DNA of 38,792 nt from Nitrospirota bacterium (GTDB lineage: Bacteria > Nitrospirota > Thermodesulfovibrionia > Thermodesulfovibrionales > JdFR-86): positions 1-38,792 of the forward strand of contig JARRLN010000007.1 in NCBI GenBank assembly GCA_037386965.1, given 5' to 3'. Shown piece by piece: positions 29,842-37,429 of the stretch (positions are counted from its first letter, which is position 1; each line of letters begins with the position of its first letter). The position numbers were made by a program, and so were the translations under genes. The notes under the pieces are model-generated. The model was not told where the DNA came from. It saw only the letters and a list, made by a program, of their open reading frames with translations, and made no database searches.

Positions 29842-31806
29842 CTAGCCCTCCGCGGCTCCTTCCCCCGCGGCCTGCACGGATTCGGACGCTTCGGGCTTCT
29901 CTTCCGGGGCCTTCTTGCGCGGACCCCTCCGGCGGGGCCGCCGCCTCTTCCTGGCCCCCCCGGTTGCGGCTTCCGCCGGAGCGCCGGCGGCCTCCGCTAC
30001 AGGGGCTTCTTCACCGGACGGCTCCGCGGGGGCCTCGGCTGCCGTCTCCCCTTCCCCTTTGGGGAGCTGGGCCGCTTTCTTCCGCCCCCTCCGGCGGGGC
30101 CGCCTTTTTTTCCTGGGCCCCTCGGGTGCCGCTTCCCCTTGCGCTTCCTCAGGGGTTTCCGGCGCGGCTTCTTCCCCGGCTGCCTTTTCCTGGACCGTCA
30201 CCGCCTCCTCCTCCGGGGCCTCGGCAGCTTCCTTCCCGGCCGGCTTCTTCCGGCCCCGCCGCCGCGGCCTCTTTTTCTTCCTGGGCGCCTCGGGCGTCTC
30301 CTGCTCCTCGGCCGGGGCCTCCCCGGCTTCCTTCTGTGCCTGCACCTGCACCTGCCCGGGGGGCAGGGTGCCGTCGGCCAGCACCGAGACGCGGACCTTG
30401 AACTCCTTCTCCAGGGCCACGAGGTCCTGGCGCATCTCGTTCATGAGGAAGTTCGCGCTGGCCACCGGGAGCCTGCAGATGAAGCCCTCGATGCCGCCCT
30501 CGGAGGCCCGCGTGTGCATCTCCCTGAAGGCCGAGAGGGCGACCAGCTCGTCGGCCTTGAGCACGCCGGCTCCCGCGCAGACGGGGCACGCGCGGGTGGT
30601 GGTCTCGAAATAGGTGGACCGCAGGCGCTCTCTGGTCATCTCCAGCATCCCGAATTGCGATATCCTGCCCAGGTCCCACTTGGCCTTGTCCTCGTGGAGG
30701 GCCGTGCTCAGGCGGGCCTCCACCTCCCGCCTGTGCTTCACCTGCTCCATGTCGATGAAATCGATGACGATGAGCCCGCCGATGTCCCGGAGGCGGAGCT
30801 GCCGGGCAATCTCGTCGGCGGCCTCCAAGTTCGTCTTCAAGGCGGTCTGCTCCACCCCCTTTTCCTTGCGGCTGCGGCCCGAGTTGACGTCGATGGCCGT
30901 CAGCGCCTCGGTCTTGTCCAGGACCAGGTACCCGCGGGAGGGAAGGGAGACGAACCGCTCCCCGAGCTTTGCTATCTGCACCTCCAGGCCGTAGATGTCA
31001 AAGAGAGGCCGCGCGGCCTTGTAGTACGTGACGTTTATCTTCCGCCAGGGCATCGTCCTTCGGAGGAAGGCCCGGACGGCCCGGGCAGTCTCTTTCTCGT
31101 CGACGATGACCTCGGCCACGTCGGTGGTGAGGTAGTCCCGCACGGTGCGCACGGCGATGTCCTCCTCCTTGTAGACAAGGGCCGGGGCCGAGGCCTTCTT
31201 GGCCTCGGCCTGTATCTTGTTCCAGAGCTTGGTGAGGTACTTCAGGTCGTGGGCCAGCTCCTCGGTGGAACGCTCCATGCCCGCGGTGCGCAGGATGAAG
31301 CCCGCGTCTCCGGGGAGCTTCAGGGACTGGAACAGCTCCTTGAGGCGCTCCCGCTCGGCCCTGCTTTCGATCTTCCGGGAGACGCGCACCTTCTCCTGCC
31401 CCGGCATCATGACCACGTAGCGGCCGGGCAGCGATATGTAGGTGGTCAGGCGCGCCCCCTTGGTGTCGCGCTCCTCCCTCTCCACCTGCACGATGAGCTC
31501 CTGCCCCTTGCCCAGGGCGTCCTGGATGCGCCCCTTGCCCCCGGCCCCCGCCTTTCTCACGGAAGGCATGACCTCGTCGTACTGGAGGAAGCCGTGGCGC
31601 TTCGGGCCGAAGTCCACGAAGGCGGCATGCAGCGAGGGCTCCACCCGCGCCACCGCGGCCTTGTAAATGTTTCCCTTCAGGTGCTCCTTGAGGGGGACCT
31701 CCACGTAGAAGTCCACGAGGAGCTCCCCCTGGACGATGGCGACCCGTTTCTCCACGGGGTGTCTGGCGTTGATGAGGATCTTCTTCTCGTTGTTCCCAGT
31801 CTTCAC
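29842..31806 (-). CDS. rng: Ribonuclease E/G with three Arg-rich repeats in the C-terminal tail
   Basis: The 654-residue protein (from GTG 31806, with a GGAGG ribosome site) opens with the typical KKILINA segment, then an S1 RNA-binding domain inserted near 40-125, RNase H-like and DNase-I-like domains with the Mg-binding Asp in TAIDVNSG and in IVIDFIDM, and the Zn-link CPVC. From about residue 492 the tail is low complexity: Ala/Glu/Pro/Gly segments alternate with three basic blocks, RKKKRPRRRGRKK, RKKRRPRRRGRKK and RKRRRPRRRGPRKK, at about 509, 565 and 619. This resembles the Arg-rich RNA-binding part of RNase E. RNase E/G processes rRNA, tRNA and mRNA. A longer ATG start at 31866 is possible. 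It is the last gene of a run of minus-strand genes. Confidence 0.9.
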   Translation of the reverse strand: MKTGNNEKKILINARHPVEKRVAIVQGELLVDFYVEVPLKEHLKGNIYKAAVARVEPSLHAAFVDFGPKRHGFLQYDEVMPSVRKAGAGGKGRIQDALGKGQELIVQVEREERDTKGARLTTYISLPGRYVVMMPGQEKVRVSRKIESRAERERLKELFQSLKLPGDAGFILRTAGMERSTEELAHDLKYLTKLWNKIQAEAKKASAPALVYKEEDIAVRTVRDYLTTDVAEVIVDEKETARAVRAFLRRTMPWRKINVTYYKAARPLFDIYGLEVQIAKLGERFVSLPSRGYLVLDKTEALTAIDVNSGRSRKEKGVEQTALKTNLEAADEIARQLRLRDIGGLIVIDFIDMEQVKHRREVEARLSTALHEDKAKWDLGRISQFGMLEMTRERLRSTYFETTTRACPVCAGAGVLKADELVALSAFREMHTRASEGGIEGFICRLPVASANFLMNEMRQDLVALEKEFKVRVSVLADGTLPPGQVQVQAQKEAGEAPAEEQETPEAPRKKKRPRRRGRKKPAGKEAAEAPEEEAVTVQEKAAGEEAAPETPEEAQGEAAPEGPRKKRRPRRRGRKKAAQLPKGEGETAAEAPAEPSGEEAPVAEAAGAPAEAATGGARKRRRPRRRGPRKKAPEEKPEASESVQAAGEGAAEG

Positions 31807-31867
31807 GAAACCCTCCGGAACCCGCTCGGAAATGCCCGTACGAACCATAACATAGAAGTTTACCATA

Positions 31868-31903
31868 CCCGTCTCGCCCGAGGCGTGCGGAAGGAGAGAC
31901 GGG
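31868..31903 (-). repeat. Hairpin between the NtrC-like gene and RNase E/G gene
   Basis: CCCGTCTC (31868-31875) and GAGACGGG (31896-31903) are perfect 8-bp arms around a 20-base loop in the gap between the two genes. It has no T-run; it could lie in the RNase E/G 5' leader, where RNase E autoregulates in some bacteria, but that is only a guess. Confidence 0.4.
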
Positions 31904-31906
31904 GGG

Positions 31907-33199
31907 TCAGGGGGAGATGCGGTAGTTCTTTATCTTGGTCCTGAGGGTGGTGCGGTTTATGCCCAGGGTGGCCGCGCTCTTGAGCTGGTTGCCCGAGGCT
32001 TCCTCCAGGACCAGCTCGATGAGGGACTTCTCCACCTCGTTCATCACCGTGGCATGCAGGCCCGCCCTGCGCAGTTTGGTCATCTCGCCTATGTATTTGC
32101 CGAGCTTGACCTGGAGGAACTCCTTGATGGAGCAGTGGGCGGCCACGTCTCCCAGGACGAAGTGCCTCTCCTCCACCAGCTCGTCGCTGGAAAGGAGACA
32201 GGCCTTCCGGATGGCGTTCTTCAGCTCCCCCACGTTTCCCGGCCAGGGATGGCGGGTGAGGTACTTCCTGGCTCCCTGGGCCAGGCGCTTCGGGCCGGTC
32301 TCGAAGACCTGCGCGCACTCCGTGAGGAACTGCTCGGCCAGGGGGACGATGTCCTCCACGCGTTCCCTCAGGGGCGGAAGCCTGAGCACCCTGCACGAGC
32401 TGGTACGGAGAGGGTCGTCGCCCTGGATGCCGTTTAACGAGCAGAGGACCCGCACGTCCAGGCGGCTCCCCGATGAGCCGGGCAGGGTCCGCTCCTTCAT
32501 GAAGGCACCCACGCTCCTGGCCCGTTCGGGGGCAAGACCGTCGAGGTTCTTGAGGAAGAGCGTGCCCCCTTCGGCGCTCACCGCCTTGCCGGGGGAGCCC
32601 TCGGTCCCGAAAAGGGCCGTCTCCAGGTCGCCGCCCGCACCCTCCACCGTGACGAAGGACCGCGTTCTGCGGCTGCTCATCCGGTGCATGACGCGGGCCA
32701 TGTGCTCGCGGCCCGTGCCCCTCTCGCCGGAGATGAGCACGGGGACGTCCCGCCGGGCCAGGCGCTCCACCTCCCTCAGGACCTTGCGCATGGCCGTGCC
32801 GCCGTAGAGGTCCACCGGCACGGCGGCCTCGTCCTGGCGCTTCTCCAGTTCGTCCCTGAGGGCCAGATAGCCGTGCGCGCTCCTGACGGCTGCGGCGAGC
32901 CGGTGGGTGTTCAGGGGCTTGACCAGGCAGAAATGCGCCCCCTCCTGCACGGCGGACTTGGCGCAGTCCTCCCGGGTGGTCACCAGCACGACGGCCTCGG
33001 GGTGGTAGGAGCGTATCTCCCGCGTGGCCCGGGCGACGTCGGAGACGTCCGCCAGGACGAGGTCGGGCCCCTGCATGGCCCTGAGCAGGGCGGGCAGGCG
33101 CTGCTTGACCGTAACGGCAACGCCCAGAGGCTCCAGGGTGCGGCGCGCCACGGCAACACTTGTCTGGTCCGAAGAGAGAAGGTAAAGGTGCCTTTCCAT
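31907..33199 (-). CDS. Degenerate NtrC-family regulator (receiver, crippled AAA+ domain, Fis-type HTH)
   Basis: The 430-residue protein has the NtrC order but key motifs are lost. The receiver has one acidic residue at the N-terminal site and an Asp in VLADVSD. The AAA+ domain has Walker A GERGTGRE, with Arg for the usual Lys; the GAFTGA region is replaced by GTEGSPGKAVSA; Walker B reads TLFLKN rather than TLFLDE. So ATP hydrolysis and sigma-54 activation are unlikely. The C-terminal HTH (KSAATLGINRTTLRTKIKNY) looks intact, suggesting a repressor or DNA-bound scaffold. Start ATG 33199 (MERHLYLLSSDQ) is the sensible one for a receiver; there is a TATAAT promoter 100 bp upstream. RNase E/G follows on the same strand. 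Confidence 0.85.
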   Translation of the reverse strand: MERHLYLLSSDQTSVAVARRTLEPLGVAVTVKQRLPALLRAMQGPDLVLADVSDVARATREIRSYHPEAVVLVTTREDCAKSAVQEGAHFCLVKPLNTHRLAAAVRSAHGYLALRDELEKRQDEAAVPVDLYGGTAMRKVLREVERLARRDVPVLISGERGTGREHMARVMHRMSSRRTRSFVTVEGAGGDLETALFGTEGSPGKAVSAEGGTLFLKNLDGLAPERARSVGAFMKERTLPGSSGSRLDVRVLCSLNGIQGDDPLRTSSCRVLRLPPLRERVEDIVPLAEQFLTECAQVFETGPKRLAQGARKYLTRHPWPGNVGELKNAIRKACLLSSDELVEERHFVLGDVAAHCSIKEFLQVKLGKYIGEMTKLRRAGLHATVMNEVEKSLIELVLEEASGNQLKSAATLGINRTTLRTKIKNYRISP

Positions 33200-33300
33200 G
33201 TCAGCGTAAAAAGTGTTCCGGCGAAAGAGAAGACAGCTGCCCGTGTATCGAAACTCCCCCACTACCCCCGGCGAGACGGTGACTCTCCCGGGAGGGCTTT

Positions 33301-33329
33301 ATTATACACATCAAAGGGGGGGACATCAA
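33301..33329 (-). promoter_or_regulatory. Promoter of the NtrC-like regulator gene
   Basis: On the minus strand TTGATG (33329-33324), 17 bp, TATAAT (33306-33301). The start would be near 33295, with a leader of about 95 nt to the ATG at 33199. Confidence 0.7.
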
Positions 33330-33381
33330 CAGTGTGCGCGGAGGGTGCAACGGTCCCCGCGGCGGCTTTTCCCCCTCTTGC

Positions 33382-33395
33382 GGCGAAAGCCGCTC
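33382..33395. repeat. GCGGC-GAAA-GCCGC hairpin
   Basis: A compact hairpin with five GC pairs and a GAAA tetraloop lies 19 bp past the stop of the small membrane protein gene. Without a T-run it is a weak terminator candidate, but may block 3' decay. Confidence 0.35.
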
Positions 33396-33413
33396 AAAAG
33401 CGGAGAGAGCCCC

Positions 33414-33833
33414 TCAGGGGCGGCGCTCTTCGCCCGCCAGGCGGAGCCAGTAGGAGGCCACCACGCCCCAGATGCTGTTGTAAATGATGACGAAAAGCGG
33501 GGTCAGGGCTCCGAGGTCAAGGCCCGCCGTTCCCTTGCCCAGCTTCAGGGGAAACACCCAGAAGAGCATGCCCAGGGTGGGCCCGAACCCGTAGAGGACG
33601 CCCCGCCAGAAGGGCCGCTTCCGAAGAAGCGGTATCAGGAACAGAGCGCCCCATATGCCTCCCCACACCAGGCGGGGATAAAGCCACGGCACCGTAAGGG
33701 CGGGGGCCAGCGAGACTCCCAGGGCCTCGGGGAAGCCTATCCGGCCGAAAAACCAGACCGCCAATCCGTTTATAAGGCCGCCCAGGGCACCGGCGGAAAA
33801 GACGAGGGACATCTGAAGGGCTAACCGTCGCAT
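33414..33833 (-). CDS. Small integral membrane protein of unknown function (four helices)
   Basis: I do not recognise the family. The 139-residue product has about four hydrophobic segments: residues 8-30, 38-70 (broken by Pro and Arg), 78-98 and 108-132. Gly-rich turns (GALGGLING, WGGIWGALF, YGFGPTLGM) suggest tight helix packing. ATG 33833 is chosen for its GAGG ribosome site. It lies 83 bp after the MshEN-repeat gene and on the same strand; it may belong to the same transcript, so a link to cyclic-di-GMP or response-regulator signalling is possible but unproven. Confidence 0.7.
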   Translation of the reverse strand: MRRLALQMSLVFSAGALGGLINGLAVWFFGRIGFPEALGVSLAPALTVPWLYPRLVWGGIWGALFLIPLLRKRPFWRGVLYGFGPTLGMLFWVFPLKLGKGTAGLDLGALTPLFVIIYNSIWGVVASYWLRLAGEERRP

Positions 33834-33916
33834 GGGAACCTCGCTTTGCTTCTCGTGTTGTCCGGGAATATTCCTTCGGCCCCGGGGGGAGGCCGGACTA
33901 TCCGATACGGCCGGCC

Positions 33917-34366
33917 TCAGGCGTGGTGCTCCCCTTCCAGCCTGAGCCTCTGAAACTGCACGAAGTTCTCCTCCATCTCCTCCTTGGTGAGCACGCCGAG
34001 GTTCACCAGGGCCTCGCCGAAGAGCACATAGCTCTCCTGCATCTCCTTGAGCAGGCTCTCCAGCCTCTCCAGGGATATGTAGCCGTGCTCCAGGGCCACC
34101 TGCCCGAACTTCCGGAAGTCCTCCTCCTGGTAAGTGAGGATGCGGGCCACGTCGGCCGTGGAGAGCCATCCCTTCTCCCGGGCCAGCTCGCCGATTCTGC
34201 GGTTGTGCTGCCTCTGCATCATCCGGGCGTTGAAGACGTCCTCCTCCGTGATGAGCCCTTTCATCCTCAGGAACTGCCCGAAGAGGAAGGAGCGCGGGAC
34301 CGGGGAATCCAGGGCCAGGATATCGGAGAGATAGTCCTCCTCCCGCCTTTCAAAAGCCCTATCCAC
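33917..34366 (-). CDS. Stand-alone protein of four tandem MshEN-type repeats
   Basis: The 149-residue soluble protein is nearly all repeats. Four units with G at residues 30, 59, 88 and 117 recur at exactly 29 residues, each reading x-(F/I)-G, four to six residues, G-(hydrophobic)-(I/L), then a helix; units 1 and 2 end with Gln at the 24th position (51 and 80). This is the repeat of the MshEN domain that binds cyclic di-GMP in MshE and PilB ATPases, but here without any ATPase. Unit 2 (Arg57-I-G to Gln80) best keeps the ligand-binding residues; the others have Phe in place of Leu and lack the Arg. The start lies eight bases inside the upstream response-regulator gene, so both are made together. 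Confidence 0.8.
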   Translation of the reverse strand: MDRAFERREEDYLSDILALDSPVPRSFLFGQFLRMKGLITEEDVFNARMMQRQHNRRIGELAREKGWLSTADVARILTYQEEDFRKFGQVALEHGYISLERLESLLKEMQESYVLFGEALVNLGVLTKEEMEENFVQFQRLRLEGEHHA

Positions 34367-34796
34367 GGGTCTCCTCCTTTCTCCGGACGAGCCTCTCCAG
34401 GAGGGACTTCAGCTCGTCCGTGTCGGAGGACTTCACCACGTATCCGTCGGAGGGAAGGTTCTTCATCTTGTCGGTATAGTCGAAGGCGGTAAGCATGATG
34501 ACCGGGATGGAGCCGTCCATGCCCTTCATCTGCTGAAGGAGCCGGATGCCGGTGGGGTTGACCGTGCTTCTGAGCCTGCCCCCCTGCACCATGGGCAGCA
34601 TGATGTCCAGGGTCACGGCGTCGGGCTTCTCGCTGGCGAAGAGCTCCAGGGCCTCCTGCCCGCTTGTGGCGGTTACCACGTCGTAGCCCTCGTCGGCGAG
34701 CTCCGCCTCGTAGAACATCAGGATGGGCGCCTCATCGTCCACCATGAGGACCTTGGGGGCCTGCCTCCGTCTTTTCGCGGCACCGTTGCCTCGCAT
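34359..34796 (-). CDS. CheY-like single-domain response regulator
   Basis: The 145-residue protein has a basic N-terminal tail (about 14 residues) then a receiver domain with Asp20-Asp21, phospho-acceptor Asp64 in VTLDIMLP, the MLTAF switch Thr103 and Lys122. An insertion of about 14 residues (QGGRLRSTVNPTG) follows the acceptor loop, where typical receivers have M-P-x-x-x-G. It has no output domain, so it acts by protein contact. The MshEN-repeat protein encoded in an overlapping frame is the obvious candidate partner. No histidine kinase is adjacent. The ATG is six bases after a TAGAAT hexamer and lacks a ribosome site. Confidence 0.88.
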   Translation of the reverse strand: MRGNGAAKRRRQAPKVLMVDDEAPILMFYEAELADEGYDVVTATSGQEALELFASEKPDAVTLDIMLPMVQGGRLRSTVNPTGIRLLQQMKGMDGSIPVIMLTAFDYTDKMKNLPSDGYVVKSSDTDELKSLLERLVRRKEETRG

Positions 34797-34802
34797 GTCC
34801 AG

Positions 34803-34808
34803 ATTCTA
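34803..34808 (-). promoter_or_regulatory. -10 element before the response-regulator gene
   Basis: TAGAAT on the minus strand is followed by six bases (CTGGAC) and the ATG at 34796. There is no Shine-Dalgarno sequence and no convincing -35 box, which fits the leaderless pattern seen at several other starts. Confidence 0.45.
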
Positions 34809-34970
34809 ACAGAAAGTCAACCGGCTGCATAGGAGCGGGCTCACACGTGGGCAGGCGGGACCTTCGCCCGCCCCCCGGCCGCCCGCACCGTCATGCTCTT
34901 GGACCAGGGGGATGTCTTCCTAGAGCGCCCTGGTGGCCGTTTTGCGGGTGCAAAATGGCGAAATGAGGCC

Positions 34971-34999
34971 TTGACATCCGCCGGCAATGCTTCTTAGAA
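34971..34999 (+). promoter_or_regulatory. Upstream promoter (P1) of the PEP carboxykinase gene
   Basis: TTGACA (34971-34976), 17 bp, TTAGAA (34994-34999). The -10 lies within a perfect palindrome, GCTTCTTAGAAGC (34989-35001), which could be an operator blocking this promoter. Confidence 0.5.
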
Positions 35000-35010
35000 G
35001 CGACTAGTAT

Positions 35011-35040
35011 TTGACAAGGGCCCGAACCCCGGTCTATGAT
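35011..35040 (+). promoter_or_regulatory. Downstream promoter (P2) of the PEP carboxykinase gene
   Basis: TTGACA (35011-35016), 18 bp, TATGAT (35035-35040). The start would be near 35047, giving a leader of about 20 nt that includes the AAGGAG ribosome site of the ATG at 35067. Confidence 0.7.
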
Positions 35041-35066
35041 AAGTGATTCACTCCAAGGAGAACCTT

Positions 35067-36740
35067 ATGGCGACGGAACAGAAGCTTCCCGCCTCCCCCT
35101 GGAGGGCCATCATCGAGACGGGCATGCATGCCAACTCGGTGAGAAAGACCACCATGGCGGAGCTCTACGACCTGGCCCTCACCCAGCACGAGGTGGTGGC
35201 CACCGACATGCCGATGTACCGCCCCGAACACTTCGGCCTGCCGGCGGACGCCAGGATACTGGTGAGCAACGACGGCAGCGTGGTGGGCCGCACCGCGCGG
35301 GCCCGCCTCCTTGTGCGCAACTTCGACAGGGCCCAGAGCGAGAAGTTCCAGGCCGTTCTGCGGGAAGCGGTATACCGGTTCAACCAGAGCCCGGGCCTGT
35401 GGCTGGAGGGCATCGTGGGGCTGCACCCGGACTTCATGGTAAAGGCCCACCTGCTCTCACCGGAGGCCGACGCCAAGAACATGCTGGACTGGGGGCTGAA
35501 CTTCCAGCCCTTCATCAAGCCCTGGACGGAGATATACGAACGCTCCCGCCGCATCGATGAGCCCGACATCGTCGCCTTCGCGGACCCCTCGTGGACCCAT
35601 CCGGAGTTCCCCCACGGCTGCGTCATCATCGACGAGGCCCACAACTGCATCGCCATCCTGGGGCTCCGGTACTTCGGCGAGCGCAAGAAGGGCACCCTCA
35701 CCCTGGCCTGGACGGTGGGCGTGCGGCACAACATGGTAGCCTGCCACGGGGGCATCAAGAAGATAGGAAACGCCCCGCCCGTTGCTGTCTTCGGCCTGTC
35801 GGGCTCGGGCAAGAGCTCCATCACCAACAGCCTGGACCACGAGGGCCTGCTCCGCGAGGACGAGAAGGTGACCGTCATCCACGACGACGCCTTCCTCATC
35901 GACCTGGAGAACGACTTCTCGGTGGCCCTGGAGCCCTCTCTCTTCGACAAGACCGACGCGGTCACCTTCAACGACCCCACGCTCAGGTACTTCTACTCCG
36001 CGCAGAACGTGGCGGTCACCCAGCTTCCCACGGGCGAGAAGCGCCTGGTGGCCCTGGACGTCAGAAACTCCAACGGCCGCTGCCTGAAGAGCCGCGACAT
36101 GTTCACCCACTCGGAGCACTGCGAGAGGCCGGGCATGGTCATCTGGCTTCAGAAGGACACGAGCCTTCCCCCCGTCTGCAAGGTCAAGGGGAGCGCCCTG
36201 GCCGTGGCCCTGGGGGCGTCGCTGTCCACCCTGAGGGCCAAGGGGGTGGAGAACGTGGAGGCCAAGGAGCTCGAGAAGCTGGTCATCGAGCCCTTCGCCA
36301 ACCCCTTCCGGGTGCACCCGCTCCTGGAGGACTGCGAGCAGTTCCGGAAGCTCTTCAAGATGGACTGCGAGTGCTACATCATGAACACTCACGCCTTCGG
36401 CCTTCCCGGCGAGCTCCTGGACATCCCCAAGCAGCTCTCCCTGGCCATCGTCACCGCGCTCATCCGGGACAGCGTCCAGTGGAGGGAGTGGCGCACCTTC
36501 CACGGGCTGCTCGTTCCCAAAAACGGCAACGAGCTCTTCGAGCCCGACTACGACAAGAAGTACAAGCCCCGGCGCACCCAGGCCTACCTGGGCTACCTGC
36601 GCGACCGGCTCCAGGACCGCATCACCTACCTGTCGAACAAGCGGGACATCGAGCACGACATGTCCAACAACTTCATCGCCCCGCTGGTTCTGGCCAGGAC
36701 CACCATCGACAAGATTCTGAACCCGGACCTCTACGGGTAG
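35067..36740 (+). CDS. pckA: Divergent phosphoenolpyruvate carboxykinase (ATP)-like protein
   Basis: The 557-residue protein is related to ATP-type PEP carboxykinase, which converts oxaloacetate and ATP to PEP in gluconeogenesis. Matching elements: VVGRTARAR (74-80; substrate Arg region), GLRYFGERKKG (199-209; metal-binding Lys), ACHGG with His227 (second metal ligand), P-loop GLSGSGKSS (243-251) and the kinase-2 Asp pair in VIHDDAF (273-274). The last third is poorly similar to the classic enzyme, the P-loop has Ser for Thr, and the kinase-2 motif lacks the GDDEHGW pattern. It may therefore be a distinct subfamily, and its substrate is not certain. ATG 35067 is chosen for the AAGGAG ribosome site; an upstream in-frame GTG at 35043 falls before the transcription start. 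Confidence 0.75.
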   Translation: MATEQKLPASPWRAIIETGMHANSVRKTTMAELYDLALTQHEVVATDMPMYRPEHFGLPADARILVSNDGSVVGRTARARLLVRNFDRAQSEKFQAVLREAVYRFNQSPGLWLEGIVGLHPDFMVKAHLLSPEADAKNMLDWGLNFQPFIKPWTEIYERSRRIDEPDIVAFADPSWTHPEFPHGCVIIDEAHNCIAILGLRYFGERKKGTLTLAWTVGVRHNMVACHGGIKKIGNAPPVAVFGLSGSGKSSITNSLDHEGLLREDEKVTVIHDDAFLIDLENDFSVALEPSLFDKTDAVTFNDPTLRYFYSAQNVAVTQLPTGEKRLVALDVRNSNGRCLKSRDMFTHSEHCERPGMVIWLQKDTSLPPVCKVKGSALAVALGASLSTLRAKGVENVEAKELEKLVIEPFANPFRVHPLLEDCEQFRKLFKMDCECYIMNTHAFGLPGELLDIPKQLSLAIVTALIRDSVQWREWRTFHGLLVPKNGNELFEPDYDKKYKPRRTQAYLGYLRDRLQDRITYLSNKRDIEHDMSNNFIAPLVLARTTIDKILNPDLYG

Positions 36741-36748
36741 CGCGGGGG

Positions 36749-37414
36749 ATGGGCGGACTGGACATTCCGAGCATTCTCAGGCAGGTGGCCATCGCGGCCG
36801 TGCCCATCCTGGTGGCCATCACCTTCCACGAGGTGGCCCACGGCCTGGCGGCCTACAAGATGGGAGACGGCACGGCCAAGTTCTCCGGCCGCCTCACCCT
36901 GAACCCCCTGGCCCACATCGACCCCATCGGCACCGTGCTGTTGCCGGTCATCCTGCTCATCACCACTCAGGGGCAGTTCGTCTTCGGCTACGCCAAGCCC
37001 GTGCCCATCAACCCTTACAATTTCCGCAATCCCAAGCGCGACATGGCGCTCTCGGCCGCGGCCGGTCCGGGGATGAACCTGGCCCTGGCCGTGGCCTGCG
37101 TGCTGCTTGTCAAGCTGGTGGTAAACCCCCTGTCGGGCGTCCTCCCGGAGGCCATCATCCTGCCCCTTTTCCTGATGCTCCGCTCCGGGGTCCTCATCAA
37201 CGTGGTGCTGGCGGCCTTCAACCTCATACCCGTCCCCCCGCTTGACGGCGGCCGGGTGCTGGCGGGCTTTCTGCCCATCCGCCAGGCCGACCAGCTCAAC
37301 CGCCTGGAGCCCTACGGGATGATTATTGTTATAATACTCATCATGACGGGGCTGGCGGGGGTCTTCATCACCCCGCTCATCCGCCTGTTCATGGCCCTCT
37401 TGAATCTCTTGTAA
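36749..37414 (+). CDS. M50-family site-2 protease (inner-membrane zinc peptidase)
   Basis: The 221-residue polytopic protein belongs to the compact YwhC/FtsH-independent branch of the site-2 protease family. HEVAH (residues 27-31) supplies two zinc His and the catalytic Glu, and NLIPVPPLDGGR near residue 160-171 supplies the third ligand, Asp. About five hydrophobic segments surround these motifs, with no PDZ domain, so it is shorter than RseP. Such enzymes cut membrane proteins within the bilayer; the substrate is unknown. The ATG at 36749 lies eight bases after the PEP carboxykinase stop and has only a GGGGG stretch as a ribosome site. It probably forms one operon with pckA and trpS. Confidence 0.9.
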   Translation: MGGLDIPSILRQVAIAAVPILVAITFHEVAHGLAAYKMGDGTAKFSGRLTLNPLAHIDPIGTVLLPVILLITTQGQFVFGYAKPVPINPYNFRNPKRDMALSAAAGPGMNLALAVACVLLVKLVVNPLSGVLPEAIILPLFLMLRSGVLINVVLAAFNLIPVPPLDGGRVLAGFLPIRQADQLNRLEPYGMIIVIILIMTGLAGVFITPLIRLFMALLNLL

Positions 37415-37429
37415 TCGAAGGAGGTCTCC

